Assembly: GCF_001676055.1 (NCBI RefSeq)
Contig: NZ_LZEX01000001.1
Location: 1-64,000 of the forward strand
DNA length: 64,000 nucleotides
Direction: 5' to 3'
DNA from: Morganella psychrotolerans
GTDB taxonomy: Bacteria > Pseudomonadota > Gammaproteobacteria > Enterobacterales > Enterobacteriaceae
Numbering within the stretch: position 1 is the stretch's first letter; each line of letters begins with the position of its first letter. Below are positions 1 to 8,669 of the stretch, in pieces. Position numbers and translations under genes: made by a program. Below the pieces are notes generated by a model. It did not search any database, was not told where the DNA came from, and worked only from the letters and a program-made list of their open reading frames with translations.

Positions 1-1763
1 TATCCCGTTTCAGACCGCAGGCAGACGGCGACGAACTGGCAACCGTTGTCGGACCGCCGGGGGAAGAAATTTACACCAATGAACAGGGCGCGGTAAAAGT
101 CTATTTTCACTGGGATCGCCGGGGAAACCCTGATCACAGCGGCTCCTGCTGGTTGCGTGTCGCTCAGGGCTGGAACGGGGACGGATTCGGTTTTATGTCG
201 ATCCCGCGTATCGGGCAGGAAGTGATCGTGTCTTATCTTAACGGCGATATCGACCGACCGATCATCACCGGCTGCACTTATAACGGACGCAACCGCCCGC
301 CGCTGAATCTGCCGAAAGAAAAAACCCGCACCACGTTTCGCACGAAAACCCATAAAGGGGACGGATTCAATGAACTGCGCTTTGAGGATTCAGGCGGGCA
401 AGAGGAAATTTATCTTCATGCGCAGAAAAATCTGGCAATAAATGTGCTGAATTCCCGGGGAGAACGCATTAATTATGATCGCACGACCAGCATTGGTCAC
501 GACGATGAATTAGTGGTTGCCAATAACCGGACTCTCACTGTCGAAGGCCACCAGGCACACAAAACGACCGGCAACTATCAGGCGCAGATTGAGGGCGACC
601 ATCATCAGATCCTGGCGGGTGATCTTGTCGAACGTATTCAGGGCGCAGTCAGTACCGATGCAAGCGGTGATATCACCCTGCAAAGTAAGGGGAAAATCAC
701 CCTGAAAGTCGGCGGCAGCTTTATTGTCGTCCACGGCGGCGGCATTGATATTAAAGGTCCGGTGATTAATCTGAATTCCGGCGGCAGCCCCGGTGATATT
801 TTGCAGGCAACAAACCCCGCCGTACTGAAAGCCGCCGCCAGCAGCGGGGCGGCTTTTGTGGCGCATTGCCCGATGAAAGAAACACAGGAGGAAACCGATA
901 ATGCTAAGTCAGAAACCTGTTACGCCGTTATTGATGCGGCTTGCGAGCCGGATGTTTTTTCATTGCTGGATAAATACAATCCACCGGCGTGTTGTTTGTA
1001 CAGTGAGCCTCTGCAACCGGATATTGCCGAACTGGCGCCTTATCTGGTTGAAGTCACGGAGGAGGTCAGAAAATGGCTGGATGCACGACAAACGCCGTGG
1101 GGGATTTATATCTATGCAACGGCAAGTATGCGCGAGCTCCGGCATCATCTGCGTAAATTCACCATGGTCGTGATCCCTGATCAGGAAAAACCGGTATTCT
1201 GGCGGTTTTATGATCCGAGGAATATCTGGGAAATTTTAGCGACCTTTGATAACTGGCGTTTACATACTTTTCTGGGACCGGTGACAAAACTGGAAACCAC
1301 CCTGTGGGGTAATGAGAAATCAGACCGGTTTAAAGAACAGCGGAAACAGTACCCTGAACAGGCGAATATGAGCGGGATGTTTTTGAAATTCTCATCAAAA
1401 GAGTATGACGAAATAGATAAGGTATTTGACCAAAAGCAGGCAGAAAAAATGGCTGTTTATTTTTTAATGAATGAGGCAAACAGTGATAACAGGAATTCTA
1501 AATTATCTATAATTGATATAATGAATAAAACATTAAGAAATGACAGATTCAATTATGAAAAATCATTAACGGGATTATCATCCTCCGGGCTTGACAGGTA
1601 TCATAAACTGTCACTGGATATTATTGTTCTTTTCAAAAAGCTATCTGTTTCAGATATGGAGTCTTACCTGTATTTTTGCTATGCACTGTCATTTTGCAGA
1701 ATAAAAAATTACAATGAAATACCATCTGAGTGGTTGCGTTTTTTTATCAGTATCGGAAGGTGA
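1..1763 (+). CDS. vgrG: VgrG spike protein fused to a C-terminal DUF4123 adaptor domain (5' end outside window)
   Basis: The frame is open from the first bases, so the N-terminus lies off the window. Visible residues 20-70 form the gp5-like OB-fold typical of VgrG, with FHWDRRG, WLRVAQGW, GFMSIPRIGQEV and DRPIITGCTYN. A beta-helix-like stretch follows. VgrG trimers form the tip of the type VI secretion spike. From about visible residue 305 (CYAVIDAACEPD) the chain becomes a DUF4123 domain, normally a separate adaptor that loads effectors onto VgrG; WGIYIYA, LRKFTMV and FWRFYDPRN fit that family. The join coincides with an embedded Shine-Dalgarno and out-of-frame ATG, so fusion by a one-base change is possible. 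The downstream genes look like its cargo. Confidence 0.85.
   Translation, partial: SRFRPQADGDELATVVGPPGEEIYTNEQGAVKVYFHWDRRGNPDHSGSCWLRVAQGWNGDGFGFMSIPRIGQEVIVSYLNGDIDRPIITGCTYNGRNRPPLNLPKEKTRTTFRTKTHKGDGFNELRFEDSGGQEEIYLHAQKNLAINVLNSRGERINYDRTTSIGHDDELVVANNRTLTVEGHQAHKTTGNYQAQIEGDHHQILAGDLVERIQGAVSTDASGDITLQSKGKITLKVGGSFIVVHGGGIDIKGPVINLNSGGSPGDILQATNPAVLKAAASSGAAFVAHCPMKETQEETDNAKSETCYAVIDAACEPDVFSLLDKYNPPACCLYSEPLQPDIAELAPYLVEVTEEVRKWLDARQTPWGIYIYATASMRELRHHLRKFTMVVIPDQEKPVFWRFYDPRNIWEILATFDNWRLHTFLGPVTKLETTLWGNEKSDRFKEQRKQYPEQANMSGMFLKFSSKEYDEIDKVFDQKQAEKMAVYFLMNEANSDNRNSKLSIIDIMNKTLRNDRFNYEKSLTGLSSSGLDRYHKLSLDIIVLFKKLSVSDMESYLYFCYALSFCRIKNYNEIPSEWLRFFISIGR
886..903 (+). promoter_or_regulatory. 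Embedded Shine-Dalgarno and ATG at the VgrG/DUF4123 junction
   Basis: AGGAGG at 886-891 lies nine bases before an ATG at 901, in the frame +1 relative to the vgrG reading frame. Adding one A to the AAA run at 913-915 would let this ATG read straight into the DUF4123 domain (MLSQKTCYAVID) and would stop vgrG at a TGA at 932-934. This looks like the start of a formerly separate adaptor gene. It is an inference from this sequence alone. Confidence 0.5.
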
Positions 1764-1862
1764 AGGAAATTATAAAATTTGCAAATTATTGATATCATTT
1801 TTTGGTGCCTTACCTGATATATATAACCAGTAGTTTACTATTTTATTTAACAGGAAAATAAT

Positions 1863-3560
1863 ATGCCACTCACTAACAAAAATAAAACTGCAAATGCTAC
1901 TACTGGTGCTTGTCAGACATGTAAAATTCCTCCGGCCTGTACGCTGGAAGCAAAAATAAAATTCAAGGAAGAAGAAAAAATATACAGGCAGGATGAAAAT
2001 TTTAATGTGAAATTTTTTCATCTGATTGATTTATCAAACGGAGCTAATATTTTTGACGATAAACATCGTGAAGAGATGAGTGTTCCGGTTGAATTTACAG
2101 CAACGGCAAAAAAATGTATATCCAGAAACCACAACTGTCCTGTCGGTAAAGTTTATGCCGAAAATTTTTCCGGTCCAATCATTAATTTTGATAATGCCAA
2201 TGCTTATAAAGGAAGACTGGCCTACCTGAAAAAATATGAAGACCTTGAAAACGAAATATCCCCGATAGATGACCTCTTTGACTTGCTGGATACAAAAGTA
2301 TTTTCAGATAATGGTTGTTATCAGCAGAGATACAGACTTATATTAACAGAGTGTAACGGCCAGCCATTTTATTCAATTGCACCGTATGATTTTCAACAGT
2401 ATAAAAAATGGTTTGAATTAAATAAAGAAGAGATAGCAGAGTCGCCGGAAAAAATTATTTACCCGGTATTATCTTACGCCAGTAAGCTGATAAATCCGGT
2501 AGATACCTTTAAAGACGTTTTATTTAAACAGGGAGTGCGACAGCTTTGTAGTGCAAAATTCATCATTGCAATTAATCGCTCGGTTGAAGCCAATTTAAAA
2601 ATAAAATTCAGTAACAAGCAGGAAGAAAGTGATATTACAACAGGTCAGTACATACAAAAAACAGCAGTAAATATATCAGGAGAACTGATATCCAAAATAG
2701 GTACAAGTGAAGTATCTCTGAAAACAGAATACGAATTAACACAATCGTATCAGCAGAATGTCGGTGATTTTAATTTACTAAAGAAAACCAATGATTTAAT
2801 CAATTTTTTTGTGAGTTCAGTTTCAAAAAGCGATAAGGAAAACGATGCGTTCCCTATTCTGAGTTTTGAACTTATCAAGCCGGAAATGAGTGTAAAAGGT
2901 AAAAACGACCTGGTTTTGAGTAAAGAAAAAAAATTAATCTCCAGACTAACATGTGATGTCGGGCTCGACCCGATGATTGGTCTCAAGATCCAACTTGATT
3001 TACTGCAGAGTTTTATTTCCTTATTTCCTGCCCGGTATGGCGTTACAAAAGCCAGGGAAGTCCTGGCCGCTGATGAAAAAAAAGTAAAAAAAGGGGAGGA
3101 TGGTGCATTTTTATTAGCAAAAATCAATATTGTTCTGGAGCTGGCTTCTAAGTTCACCTTTTCCTTCAAAACGGATGATACCGGTGACTGGGGATATGTC
3201 AGTCCGGTTCTCGGGTTTAATGTGAAAGTCATCGGCACGGCCAGTCTTGAGAGCGGTGCCCGCTGGAATGGTATCAGTGGTTTTTTCAATGCCGAAGCGG
3301 CGATGTCTGCGAAATTTTACTTTGAACTCGACGAGGAAAATAACGGAAAGAAAGGCTTGAGGGCTATTTATTATCACGACGGGTTATCCGCAGAGGTAAC
3401 TACGGGATATTCGGTCGGAGTGGCTAATGATACACCTAATGATGAAGGTATGAATAGTGAAAATACAACAATTACTCCAAAATCAAAACCGGAAAAGTGG
3501 GTTATTATCCCAAAACTTAAGAAAGCGGATTCAACACACATTATCAACTTTGGCGACTAA
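1863..3560 (+). CDS. Unrecognised 565-aa protein, candidate type VI effector
   Basis: I do not recognise a family. The start ATG has an AGGA six bases upstream. There is no signal peptide. The N-terminus carries closely spaced cysteines (ACQTCKIPPACT) and another pair near residue 80-90 (CISRNHNC). The middle is lysine- and glutamate-rich, and the last third (about 390-530) is richer in beta-like strands and glycine, with no clear membrane helices or catalytic motif. It sits directly after vgrG-DUF4123 and before exported proteins of one family interleaved with PAAR genes. That is the usual position of a VgrG-dependent effector. Its last 104 bases overlap the next gene in another frame. Effector status is inferred from context only. 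Confidence 0.55.
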   Translation: MPLTNKNKTANATTGACQTCKIPPACTLEAKIKFKEEEKIYRQDENFNVKFFHLIDLSNGANIFDDKHREEMSVPVEFTATAKKCISRNHNCPVGKVYAENFSGPIINFDNANAYKGRLAYLKKYEDLENEISPIDDLFDLLDTKVFSDNGCYQQRYRLILTECNGQPFYSIAPYDFQQYKKWFELNKEEIAESPEKIIYPVLSYASKLINPVDTFKDVLFKQGVRQLCSAKFIIAINRSVEANLKIKFSNKQEESDITTGQYIQKTAVNISGELISKIGTSEVSLKTEYELTQSYQQNVGDFNLLKKTNDLINFFVSSVSKSDKENDAFPILSFELIKPEMSVKGKNDLVLSKEKKLISRLTCDVGLDPMIGLKIQLDLLQSFISLFPARYGVTKAREVLAADEKKVKKGEDGAFLLAKINIVLELASKFTFSFKTDDTGDWGYVSPVLGFNVKVIGTASLESGARWNGISGFFNAEAAMSAKFYFELDEENNGKKGLRAIYYHDGLSAEVTTGYSVGVANDTPNDEGMNSENTTITPKSKPEKWVIIPKLKKADSTHIINFGD

Positions 3561-4434
3561 GTTAATTTTTATTTTAATAATATCCGGTTATGCGAATGCA
3601 GGTAAAGTAATGAAAACAAACTACTCAGCATCTTTTAATTCCAGTGCGGCATTTTGCTTGGTGAAAGTCAACGACATCTTAATTATGGACAGCAGTAGTT
3701 CATCTACTGGCACGATGTTTGCCGGACAGACCATCAGTGGGTTACTGGAAAACGGTGAAAATACGATTACGGTTACAATGCTGAATAAGCCTTATCGCCA
3801 ACAAAATACAGAATTAACGACGGATATGGCCTGTACAGCGGTAGTTGAAAAGCTATATCCCGGAAATAAATCGGAAGTCATTAAAACTGTGACATTAATC
3901 GTCAATGATGATAAAAACATCAAGCCTGATAACCCGGATGATAAATCGATTGTGAAGTTTGGTGTTACAGATCGTCGTTTTGAAGATGGCTCAATAGAAG
4001 TTACAAAAAAATTCTTGGTCGATGGCCTGCCGGAATGGAACTGGACAACAGCCTCACCGGTAACGGAGAACGATATACCAAAAATTAAAGCATTTTATGA
4101 AGAGCTTCAGGATGCGTTCAGACAAAAAGATTTAGTCAAAATAAGAAAAATGACCGGCGGGGCATGGAATATGTTAGCTACCATCCAGGGAGGAACACCC
4201 GATATGATGTGGAATTCCATGGATTTTCAGCGCTATTTTGATAATGGTTATAAGGCCACTCCTGTTAACTGGGATAAATACGAATTACATGCGTATAAAA
4301 ATGACCGAATCTTTCGCTATGAAGTAGGTTATTCACGAGGATCACCTATCAGACTGGAGAATAAAGAAGACCGCCGTTTTGTCTACAATCCGTACCTTTC
4401 TATCATTGATGGTAAGGTAACGGTTGTTCATTAA
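3457..4434 (+). CDS. Exported protein of a three-member local family, immunity-like (copy A1)
   Basis: A 325-aa protein with a GTG start. The N-terminus has a basic region and a hydrophobic stretch ending SGYANA, a plausible signal peptide cleavage site with an unusually long n-region, so the mature protein should be periplasmic. The paralogue at 6367 starts at the exactly equivalent GTG, which supports this start. The middle carries a conserved GLPEWNW motif and the end IDGKVTVVH. The gene overlaps the candidate effector by 104 bases and precedes a PAAR gene. Periplasmic localisation next to a candidate effector suggests an immunity protein, but no immunity family was recognised. Confidence 0.6.
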   Translation: MKIQQLLQNQNRKSGLLSQNLRKRIQHTLSTLATKLIFILIISGYANAGKVMKTNYSASFNSSAAFCLVKVNDILIMDSSSSSTGTMFAGQTISGLLENGENTITVTMLNKPYRQQNTELTTDMACTAVVEKLYPGNKSEVIKTVTLIVNDDKNIKPDNPDDKSIVKFGVTDRRFEDGSIEVTKKFLVDGLPEWNWTTASPVTENDIPKIKAFYEELQDAFRQKDLVKIRKMTGGAWNMLATIQGGTPDMMWNSMDFQRYFDNGYKATPVNWDKYELHAYKNDRIFRYEVGYSRGSPIRLENKEDRRFVYNPYLSIIDGKVTVVH

Positions 4435-4442
4435 AATAAAAA

Positions 4443-4470
4443 AGCCATTATTTTATGTAAGATAATGGCT
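4443..4470. terminator. Hairpin between copy A1 and PAAR gene 1
   Basis: AGCCATTAT and ATAATGGCT form a 9-bp perfect stem with a 10-base loop. No good T-run follows, so it may be an attenuator or processing hairpin rather than a strong terminator. The identical hairpin recurs at 7353-7380. Confidence 0.5.
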
Positions 4471-4492
4471 CATTTATTAAATAAGGAACTGT

Positions 4493-4762
4493 ATGTCCTC
4501 TGGAATTCTTATCGGTGATACCGGTACCGGTCATGGCAGCCATAAACCGACTAACGTGATATCCGGCTCCCATACCGTAAAAGCAGATAATAAAGGTATT
4601 GCGTGTCTGGGCGATAGCCTGGCGCCTCACGGTAATCATAGCCGGAATATTATTACCAGTTCCGCGAGTGTTTTTGTTGACGGCAAACCAGCGGCAAGAA
4701 GCGGAGATAAAATTAATTGTGGCAGTATATTGGTCGGTGGCTCAACGGTTAATGTCGGCTAG
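4493..4762 (+). CDS. PAAR-domain protein 1
   Basis: An 89-aa PAAR protein whose motif is seen as GKPAARSGDKINCG near the C-terminus, with GDTGTGHGSHKP near the start. PAAR proteins cap the VgrG trimer and sharpen the type VI spike, often carrying or recruiting effectors. This one is a bare PAAR domain with no effector extension. The start has AAGGAA upstream. It is nearly identical to the proteins at 5994 and 7403. It differs from the other two at a few positions, for example a Cys in place of Arg (IACLGD versus IARLGD). Confidence 0.85.
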   Translation: MSSGILIGDTGTGHGSHKPTNVISGSHTVKADNKGIACLGDSLAPHGNHSRNIITSSASVFVDGKPAARSGDKINCGSILVGGSTVNVG

Positions 4763-4897
4763 CCTGGTCGAAGATGTGTTACAGCGCAGCTCTTCCGGCA
4801 TGGCCGCCGATATTTATTTTACCTCTGTTATTATTTGTTTTTATATCTGGCTTTATTCAGGAACTGACTTATTTAATATGTTATACGGAATGAAAAT

Positions 4898-5917
4898 ATG
4901 ATTATAAAAAATAACTTCATAGCGTTATTATTCGTTATGACTGGGATATTTACAGCACAGGCAAAAGAACGCAATATTGAAATAAGAACCTCCATTGATT
5001 CCAAATACCTTTTTTGTGAGGTCAAAACAAACGGGGTTCCGGGGTATGACAACCGGGCAAGTGCAATGAGAGGGGAAGGTGCCGGCACGACCAGCACAAA
5101 TTCCTACATCGTCATGAGCAATGGTGAGAATGAATTAACGGTGGAAGTGGGGGCGCTGGACTGGTTTTCAAAAAATGCCGCAGAGATTGAGAATAAAGAG
5201 ACCTTTAATCCGGCGGCATATTGTAAAGCGGAGATGACACTGGTTGACTATGATAATGACCAGGTACTGAATATTGCCACACTGGAGATAAAAATTAATG
5301 AACAGGGAATACCGACCGCGTACCTGAATAATGTGCCGGACAATACAGTGGTGTTTAATAAAACAACTTCTCACCCGACAGAGCGTGTTACCAAAAATAA
5401 AGCCATATCTGCTGATATCGATAAGCGGGGGTACCCGGATAATATGACCCTTTATCAGTTTACTAAGTCCTTTACGGTTTCCGGTCTTCCTGACTGGCAA
5501 TGGGGGTATTCAGAGCCGTATACCGGCAGTCCGGAACAAATTGTCCTGCTGAAAGAGGCCTACAGCGAACTATGGCTGGCGTTAAAAAACAAAGATATTA
5601 AGAAAGTGAGAAAACTTCATACCCCTGCAGCTGAAAGTTGGGCGATAACAACACAAAGTACAGTTGAAAAAATCCTTGACTCTCAGCGGTACAATACCAT
5701 TTATGATGAAAAGCATGTTGAGATGAAAACGATAGACTGGGATAATTTTTATATCATTCCGATGAATAACGGGAAAATGGTCCGGATGGTTTATAAAGAA
5801 ACATTACGGTTTTCACCGGTGGGTATAAGTTATGTAAACGAAAGAGGAAATAAATCCTCATACTTTTTTTCCCCGATATTTTCATTGGTGAACGGGAAAT
5901 ATATACCGGTTATCTGA
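4898..5917 (+). CDS. Exported protein, divergent member of the local immunity-like family (copy B)
   Basis: A 339-aa protein with a short cleavable signal peptide ending IFTAQA. It shares the family landmarks of copies A1 and A2: a GLPDWQWGYSEP motif in the middle, a long helical segment after it, and a C-terminal block ending VNGKYIPVI that matches their IDGKVTVVH. Overall sequence is clearly diverged. It lies between PAAR genes 1 and 2. It may protect against a different effector variant, or it may be an exported partner of unknown role. The function is inferred from position only. Confidence 0.55.
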   Translation: MIIKNNFIALLFVMTGIFTAQAKERNIEIRTSIDSKYLFCEVKTNGVPGYDNRASAMRGEGAGTTSTNSYIVMSNGENELTVEVGALDWFSKNAAEIENKETFNPAAYCKAEMTLVDYDNDQVLNIATLEIKINEQGIPTAYLNNVPDNTVVFNKTTSHPTERVTKNKAISADIDKRGYPDNMTLYQFTKSFTVSGLPDWQWGYSEPYTGSPEQIVLLKEAYSELWLALKNKDIKKVRKLHTPAAESWAITTQSTVEKILDSQRYNTIYDEKHVEMKTIDWDNFYIIPMNNGKMVRMVYKETLRFSPVGISYVNERGNKSSYFFSPIFSLVNGKYIPVI

Positions 5918-5993
5918 TGTTATAAATGCACTGTTTTTATTTTTTGATGGTGCATTTAAATTTGGTATTTCAATGATTTAACAGGAAAAAGAG

Positions 5994-6263
5994 ATGCCCT
6001 CTGTAATTCTTATCGGTGATACCGGTACCGGTCATGGCAGCCATAAACCGACTAACGTGATATCCGGCTCCCATACCGTAAAAGCAGATAATAAAGGTAT
6101 TGCGCGTCTGGGCGATAGCCTGGCGCCTCACGGTAATCATAGCCGGAATATTATTACCAGTTCTGCGAGTGTTTTTGTTGACGGAAAACCAGCGGCAAGA
6201 AGCGGTGATAAAGTTAATTGTGGCGGCATCTTGATCGGTGGCTCAACGGTTAATGTTGGTTAG
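5994..6263 (+). CDS. PAAR-domain protein 2
   Basis: An 89-aa PAAR spike-tip protein, almost identical to the copies at 4493 and 7403. The GKPAARSGDKVNCG signature is near the C-terminus. A strong ribosome site (ACAGGAAAAAGAG) precedes the ATG. Three copies in under 3.2 kb is unusual and suggests repeated duplication together with the adjacent exported-protein genes. Confidence 0.85.
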   Translation: MPSVILIGDTGTGHGSHKPTNVISGSHTVKADNKGIARLGDSLAPHGNHSRNIITSSASVFVDGKPAARSGDKVNCGGILIGGSTVNVG

Positions 6264-6366
6264 CTGACTCTGACTCTGTTTTACAGTAATAGCCATCCTG
6301 GCATAATCGCTGGCATTCATTTTATCTAACTAGCTGAAGATAATACTAATAAAAGAGGAATTAAGC

Positions 6367-7344
6367 GTGGCAGTACAAAAATTACCTCAAAATAAAAAAA
6401 CGATAAATGGGTTGTTATCCCAAAACTTAAGAAAGCGGATTCAACACATATTATCAACTTTGGCGACTAAGTTAATTTTTATTTTAATAATATCCGGTTA
6501 TGCGAATGCAGGTAAAGTAATGAAAACAAACTACTCAGCATCTTTTAATTCCAGTGCGGCATTTTGCCTGGTGAAAGTGAATGGTATATTAATTATGGAT
6601 AGTGGTGATTCATCTACTGGCACGATGTTTGCCGGACAGACCATCAGCGGATTACTGGAAAACGGGGAAAACACCATCACCATGGCAATGGTAGATGAAC
6701 CGTTCAGCCAGGACGGCTCCGGATTAACAACCGACATGGCCTGTAAAGTCACTGTGGAGAAATTATATCCTGGTAACAAATCAGAGCCGGTAATAACGGC
6801 GGCATTACTGGTCAATCATGATAAGCAGATTGTTCCTGTTACCCCGGATGATAAATCCATTGTGAAGTGTGGTGTTACAGACCGGCGCTTTGAAAGTGGT
6901 TCAATGGAGGTGACAAAAAAATTCCGGGCTGATGGTTTGCCTGACTGGAACTGGACCACAGCCACACCGGTCACTGAGCAGGATATCCCCAAGATCAAAG
7001 CGTTTTATGAAGAACTTCACAATGCGTTCAGACGGCAAGACCTGGCGAAAATACGGAAAATGACCGGCGGGGCATGGGAGATGTTAGCAACCACGCAGGG
7101 CGGAACGCCGGATATGATGTGGGATTCCATGGATTTTCAGCGCTACTTTGATAATGGCTATAAAACGGTTCCGGTTAACTGGGATGAGTATGAGTTACAT
7201 ACGTATAAAAACGGCAGAATATTTCGCTATGAAGTCGGTTATGATCGGGTATCACCTATCGAGCTGGAGAATAAAGACGGCGATAATTTTGTCTATAACC
7301 CGTACCTTTCTATCATTGATGGTAAGGTAACGGTTGTTCATTAA
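6367..7344 (+). CDS. Exported protein of the local immunity-like family (copy A2)
   Basis: A 325-aa paralogue of the protein at 3457, of identical length. The first ~60 residues and the last ~15 are almost identical between copies, whereas the middle is more diverged. The GTG start has AGAGGA upstream. The signal peptide again ends SGYANA, and the GLPDWNW motif is present. Unlike copy A1 it has no overlapping effector gene upstream, so it looks like an orphan duplicate. A duplicated immunity gene without its effector is a common outcome in type VI islands. The role here is inferred. Confidence 0.6.
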   Translation: MAVQKLPQNKKTINGLLSQNLRKRIQHILSTLATKLIFILIISGYANAGKVMKTNYSASFNSSAAFCLVKVNGILIMDSGDSSTGTMFAGQTISGLLENGENTITMAMVDEPFSQDGSGLTTDMACKVTVEKLYPGNKSEPVITAALLVNHDKQIVPVTPDDKSIVKCGVTDRRFESGSMEVTKKFRADGLPDWNWTTATPVTEQDIPKIKAFYEELHNAFRRQDLAKIRKMTGGAWEMLATTQGGTPDMMWDSMDFQRYFDNGYKTVPVNWDEYELHTYKNGRIFRYEVGYDRVSPIELENKDGDNFVYNPYLSIIDGKVTVVH

Positions 7345-7352
7345 AATAAAAA

Positions 7353-7380
7353 AGCCATTATTTTATGTAAGATAATGGCT
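7353..7380. terminator. Hairpin between copy A2 and PAAR gene 3
   Basis: Same 9-bp stem (AGCCATTAT/ATAATGGCT) as at 4443-4470, in the same position relative to its neighbours. Confidence 0.5.
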
Positions 7381-7402
7381 TATTTATTAAATAAGGAAAC
7401 AT

Positions 7403-7672
7403 ATGCCCTCTGTAATTCTTATAGGTGACACCGGTACCGGTCATGGCAGCCATAAACCGACTAACGTGATATCCGGCTCCCATACCGTAAAAGCAGATAA
7501 TAAAGGTATTGCGCGTCTGGGCGATAGCCTGGCGCCTCACGGTAATCATAGCCGGAATATTATTACCAGTTCTGTGAGTGTTTTTGTGGATGGCAAACCG
7601 GCGGCAAGAAGTGGCGATAAAATTAGCTGCGGAGGGATATTGGTTGGTGATTCAACAGTTAATGTTGGTTAG
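7403..7672 (+). CDS. PAAR-domain protein 3
   Basis: An 89-aa PAAR protein with GKPAARSGDKISCG near the C-terminus, nearly identical to the other two copies. AAGGAAACAT precedes the ATG. It is the last gene of the type VI island; the next gene is a convergent core regulator. Confidence 0.85.
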   Translation: MPSVILIGDTGTGHGSHKPTNVISGSHTVKADNKGIARLGDSLAPHGNHSRNIITSSVSVFVDGKPAARSGDKISCGGILVGDSTVNVG

Positions 7673-7767
7673 TCAGGTTAGCTGTTATATACGGTTTCAT
7701 CAGCGGATTATCAGGCGCGTAAACCCTTTTTGTCGTTTGGTAAAAACCGCGCCCGGCTTTTTTGTGC

Positions 7768-8223
7768 TTACAGCAACGGCAGTTCCCGCAACTGAATAAC
7801 ATTCTTCATCACCAGTGTGGATGTCAGGCGCTGGACACCCGGCATTGCAGAGAGCTTACTGTCATACAGGCGCTGGAATGCATCAATATCTTTTACCACA
7901 ATTGTCAGCATATAGTCCGGATCACCAAATAGCCTTTTAGCTTCAATAATGTACGGAACATCAACAACCGCTTCTTCAAATTTGCGCATGCTTTCCTGAT
8001 TACCGTCTTTCATGGTTACAAAAACCAGTGCTGAAAAATTCAGCCCCAGTACCCGCGGGTCAAGCTGTGCGCGGTAATCACAAATTGCCCCGGATTGTTC
8101 CAGCGCTTTCAGTCTGCGGTGGCAGGGCGAAAGACTCAGGCCGACGCGATCTGCCAGCTCAGTGACAGTTAATCGTCCATCAAGTTGTAATTCAGAAAGG
8201 ATCTTCCTGTCAAAGCTGTCCAT
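7768..8223 (-). CDS. Lrp/AsnC family transcriptional regulator
   Basis: A 151-aa regulator with an N-terminal winged helix-turn-helix (FDRKILSELQLDGR, LADRVGLSLSPCHRRLKALE) and a C-terminal ligand-binding RAM domain (about 65-145, including GDPDYMLTIVVKD and MPGVQRLTS). The family senses amino acids and works as dimers or octamers. I chose the ATG at 8223 because GGAAGGAA lies just upstream; the open frame extends 17 codons further. It converges on the type VI island and is not in an operon. No target is evident from the sequence. Confidence 0.88.
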   Translation of the reverse strand: MDSFDRKILSELQLDGRLTVTELADRVGLSLSPCHRRLKALEQSGAICDYRAQLDPRVLGLNFSALVFVTMKDGNQESMRKFEEAVVDVPYIIEAKRLFGDPDYMLTIVVKDIDAFQRLYDSKLSAMPGVQRLTSTLVMKNVIQLRELPLL

Positions 8224-8397
8224 TGGCAATTTCCTTCCAAAAATAAGGTAAATCAGGTGCTGATTAGCAAGCACATTCTATCCGATTAACGATATTCTTC
8301 CTATCAGTTTCCGGTGAAGGAAAGAGGTATACGGAAACGGATTTTAAAAAGTGTCAGAATGACCCGGCAACAAGCCCCCGCCGGGTCTGACTAAATA

Positions 8398-8433
8398 AAA
8401 AACCCCGTTTCATGGCTCTGAAACGGGGTTTTT
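8398..8433. terminator. Strong bidirectional terminator
   Basis: AAAAACCCCGTTTC and GAAACGGGGTTTTT form a 14-bp perfect stem with an 8-base loop and a T-tail on both strands. No convincing gene ends here on the plus strand. It may end a short RNA from the 8275-8397 region. Confidence 0.85.
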
Positions 8434-8490
8434 CTTATTCTGAGAATGGCTAACTGTGCGGATGATTATAATGCCCTGCATTTTGCATGT

Positions 8491-8625
8491 ATAAGGGTAT
8501 ATAGCCAACGTCATTCAAGATGCAGGAAGGCGGCAAGGGAAGACAGACGGGGAGCATACATTAGTATGTGACCCGGCTGGCTTCATGCTGCCAACGAACC
8601 TGCAGTTTGAATGAATAAGGGTATA
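8491..8625. repeat. Palindromic intergenic repeat, long copy
   Basis: A ~135-bp imperfect palindrome with ends ATAAGGGTATA and TAAGGGTATA and inner arms containing GTCATTCAAGATGCA and CTGCAGTTTGAATGA. Related short copies occur at 23298-23346 and, as a fragment, at 10757-10783. It has no coding content and lies just upstream of the tRNA. Confidence 0.65.
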
Positions 8626-8669
8626 AAGTAGTTGAACCTCATGATCCACAGGTGTATTTTATTACTCAC

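Larger units (their letters stand above)
3457..4762 (+). repeat. Duplicated unit, copy 1 (exported protein + hairpin + PAAR)
   Basis: This block is colinear with 6367-7672. Both gene starts, both gene ends, the hairpin and the PAAR gene are all offset by exactly 2,910 bases, so the two copies have no net length difference. Near-identity is concentrated at the ends of the exported-protein gene, in the hairpin and in the PAAR gene. Confidence 0.8.
6367..7672 (+). repeat. Duplicated unit, copy 2 (exported protein + hairpin + PAAR)
   Basis: Second copy of the unit at 3457-4762, at a constant offset of 2,910 bases. The two blocks could recombine and delete or amplify the genes between them. Confidence 0.8.

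Noticed and set aside
2750-3377. Long antisense frames in the candidate effector
   Set aside because: Mirror-frame artefacts of an AT-rich coding region; no start signals.
4763-4897. Continuation of an alternate frame of the first PAAR gene (4599-4901)
   Set aside because: It is a shadow of the PAAR gene that runs into the gap; no independent start.
8359-8394. An 11-codon frame (MTRQQAPAGSD) before the strong terminator at 8398
   Set aside because: No ribosome site or regulatory codons; a GACCCGGC/GCCGGGTC hairpin explains the sequence. Not enough to call a leader peptide.
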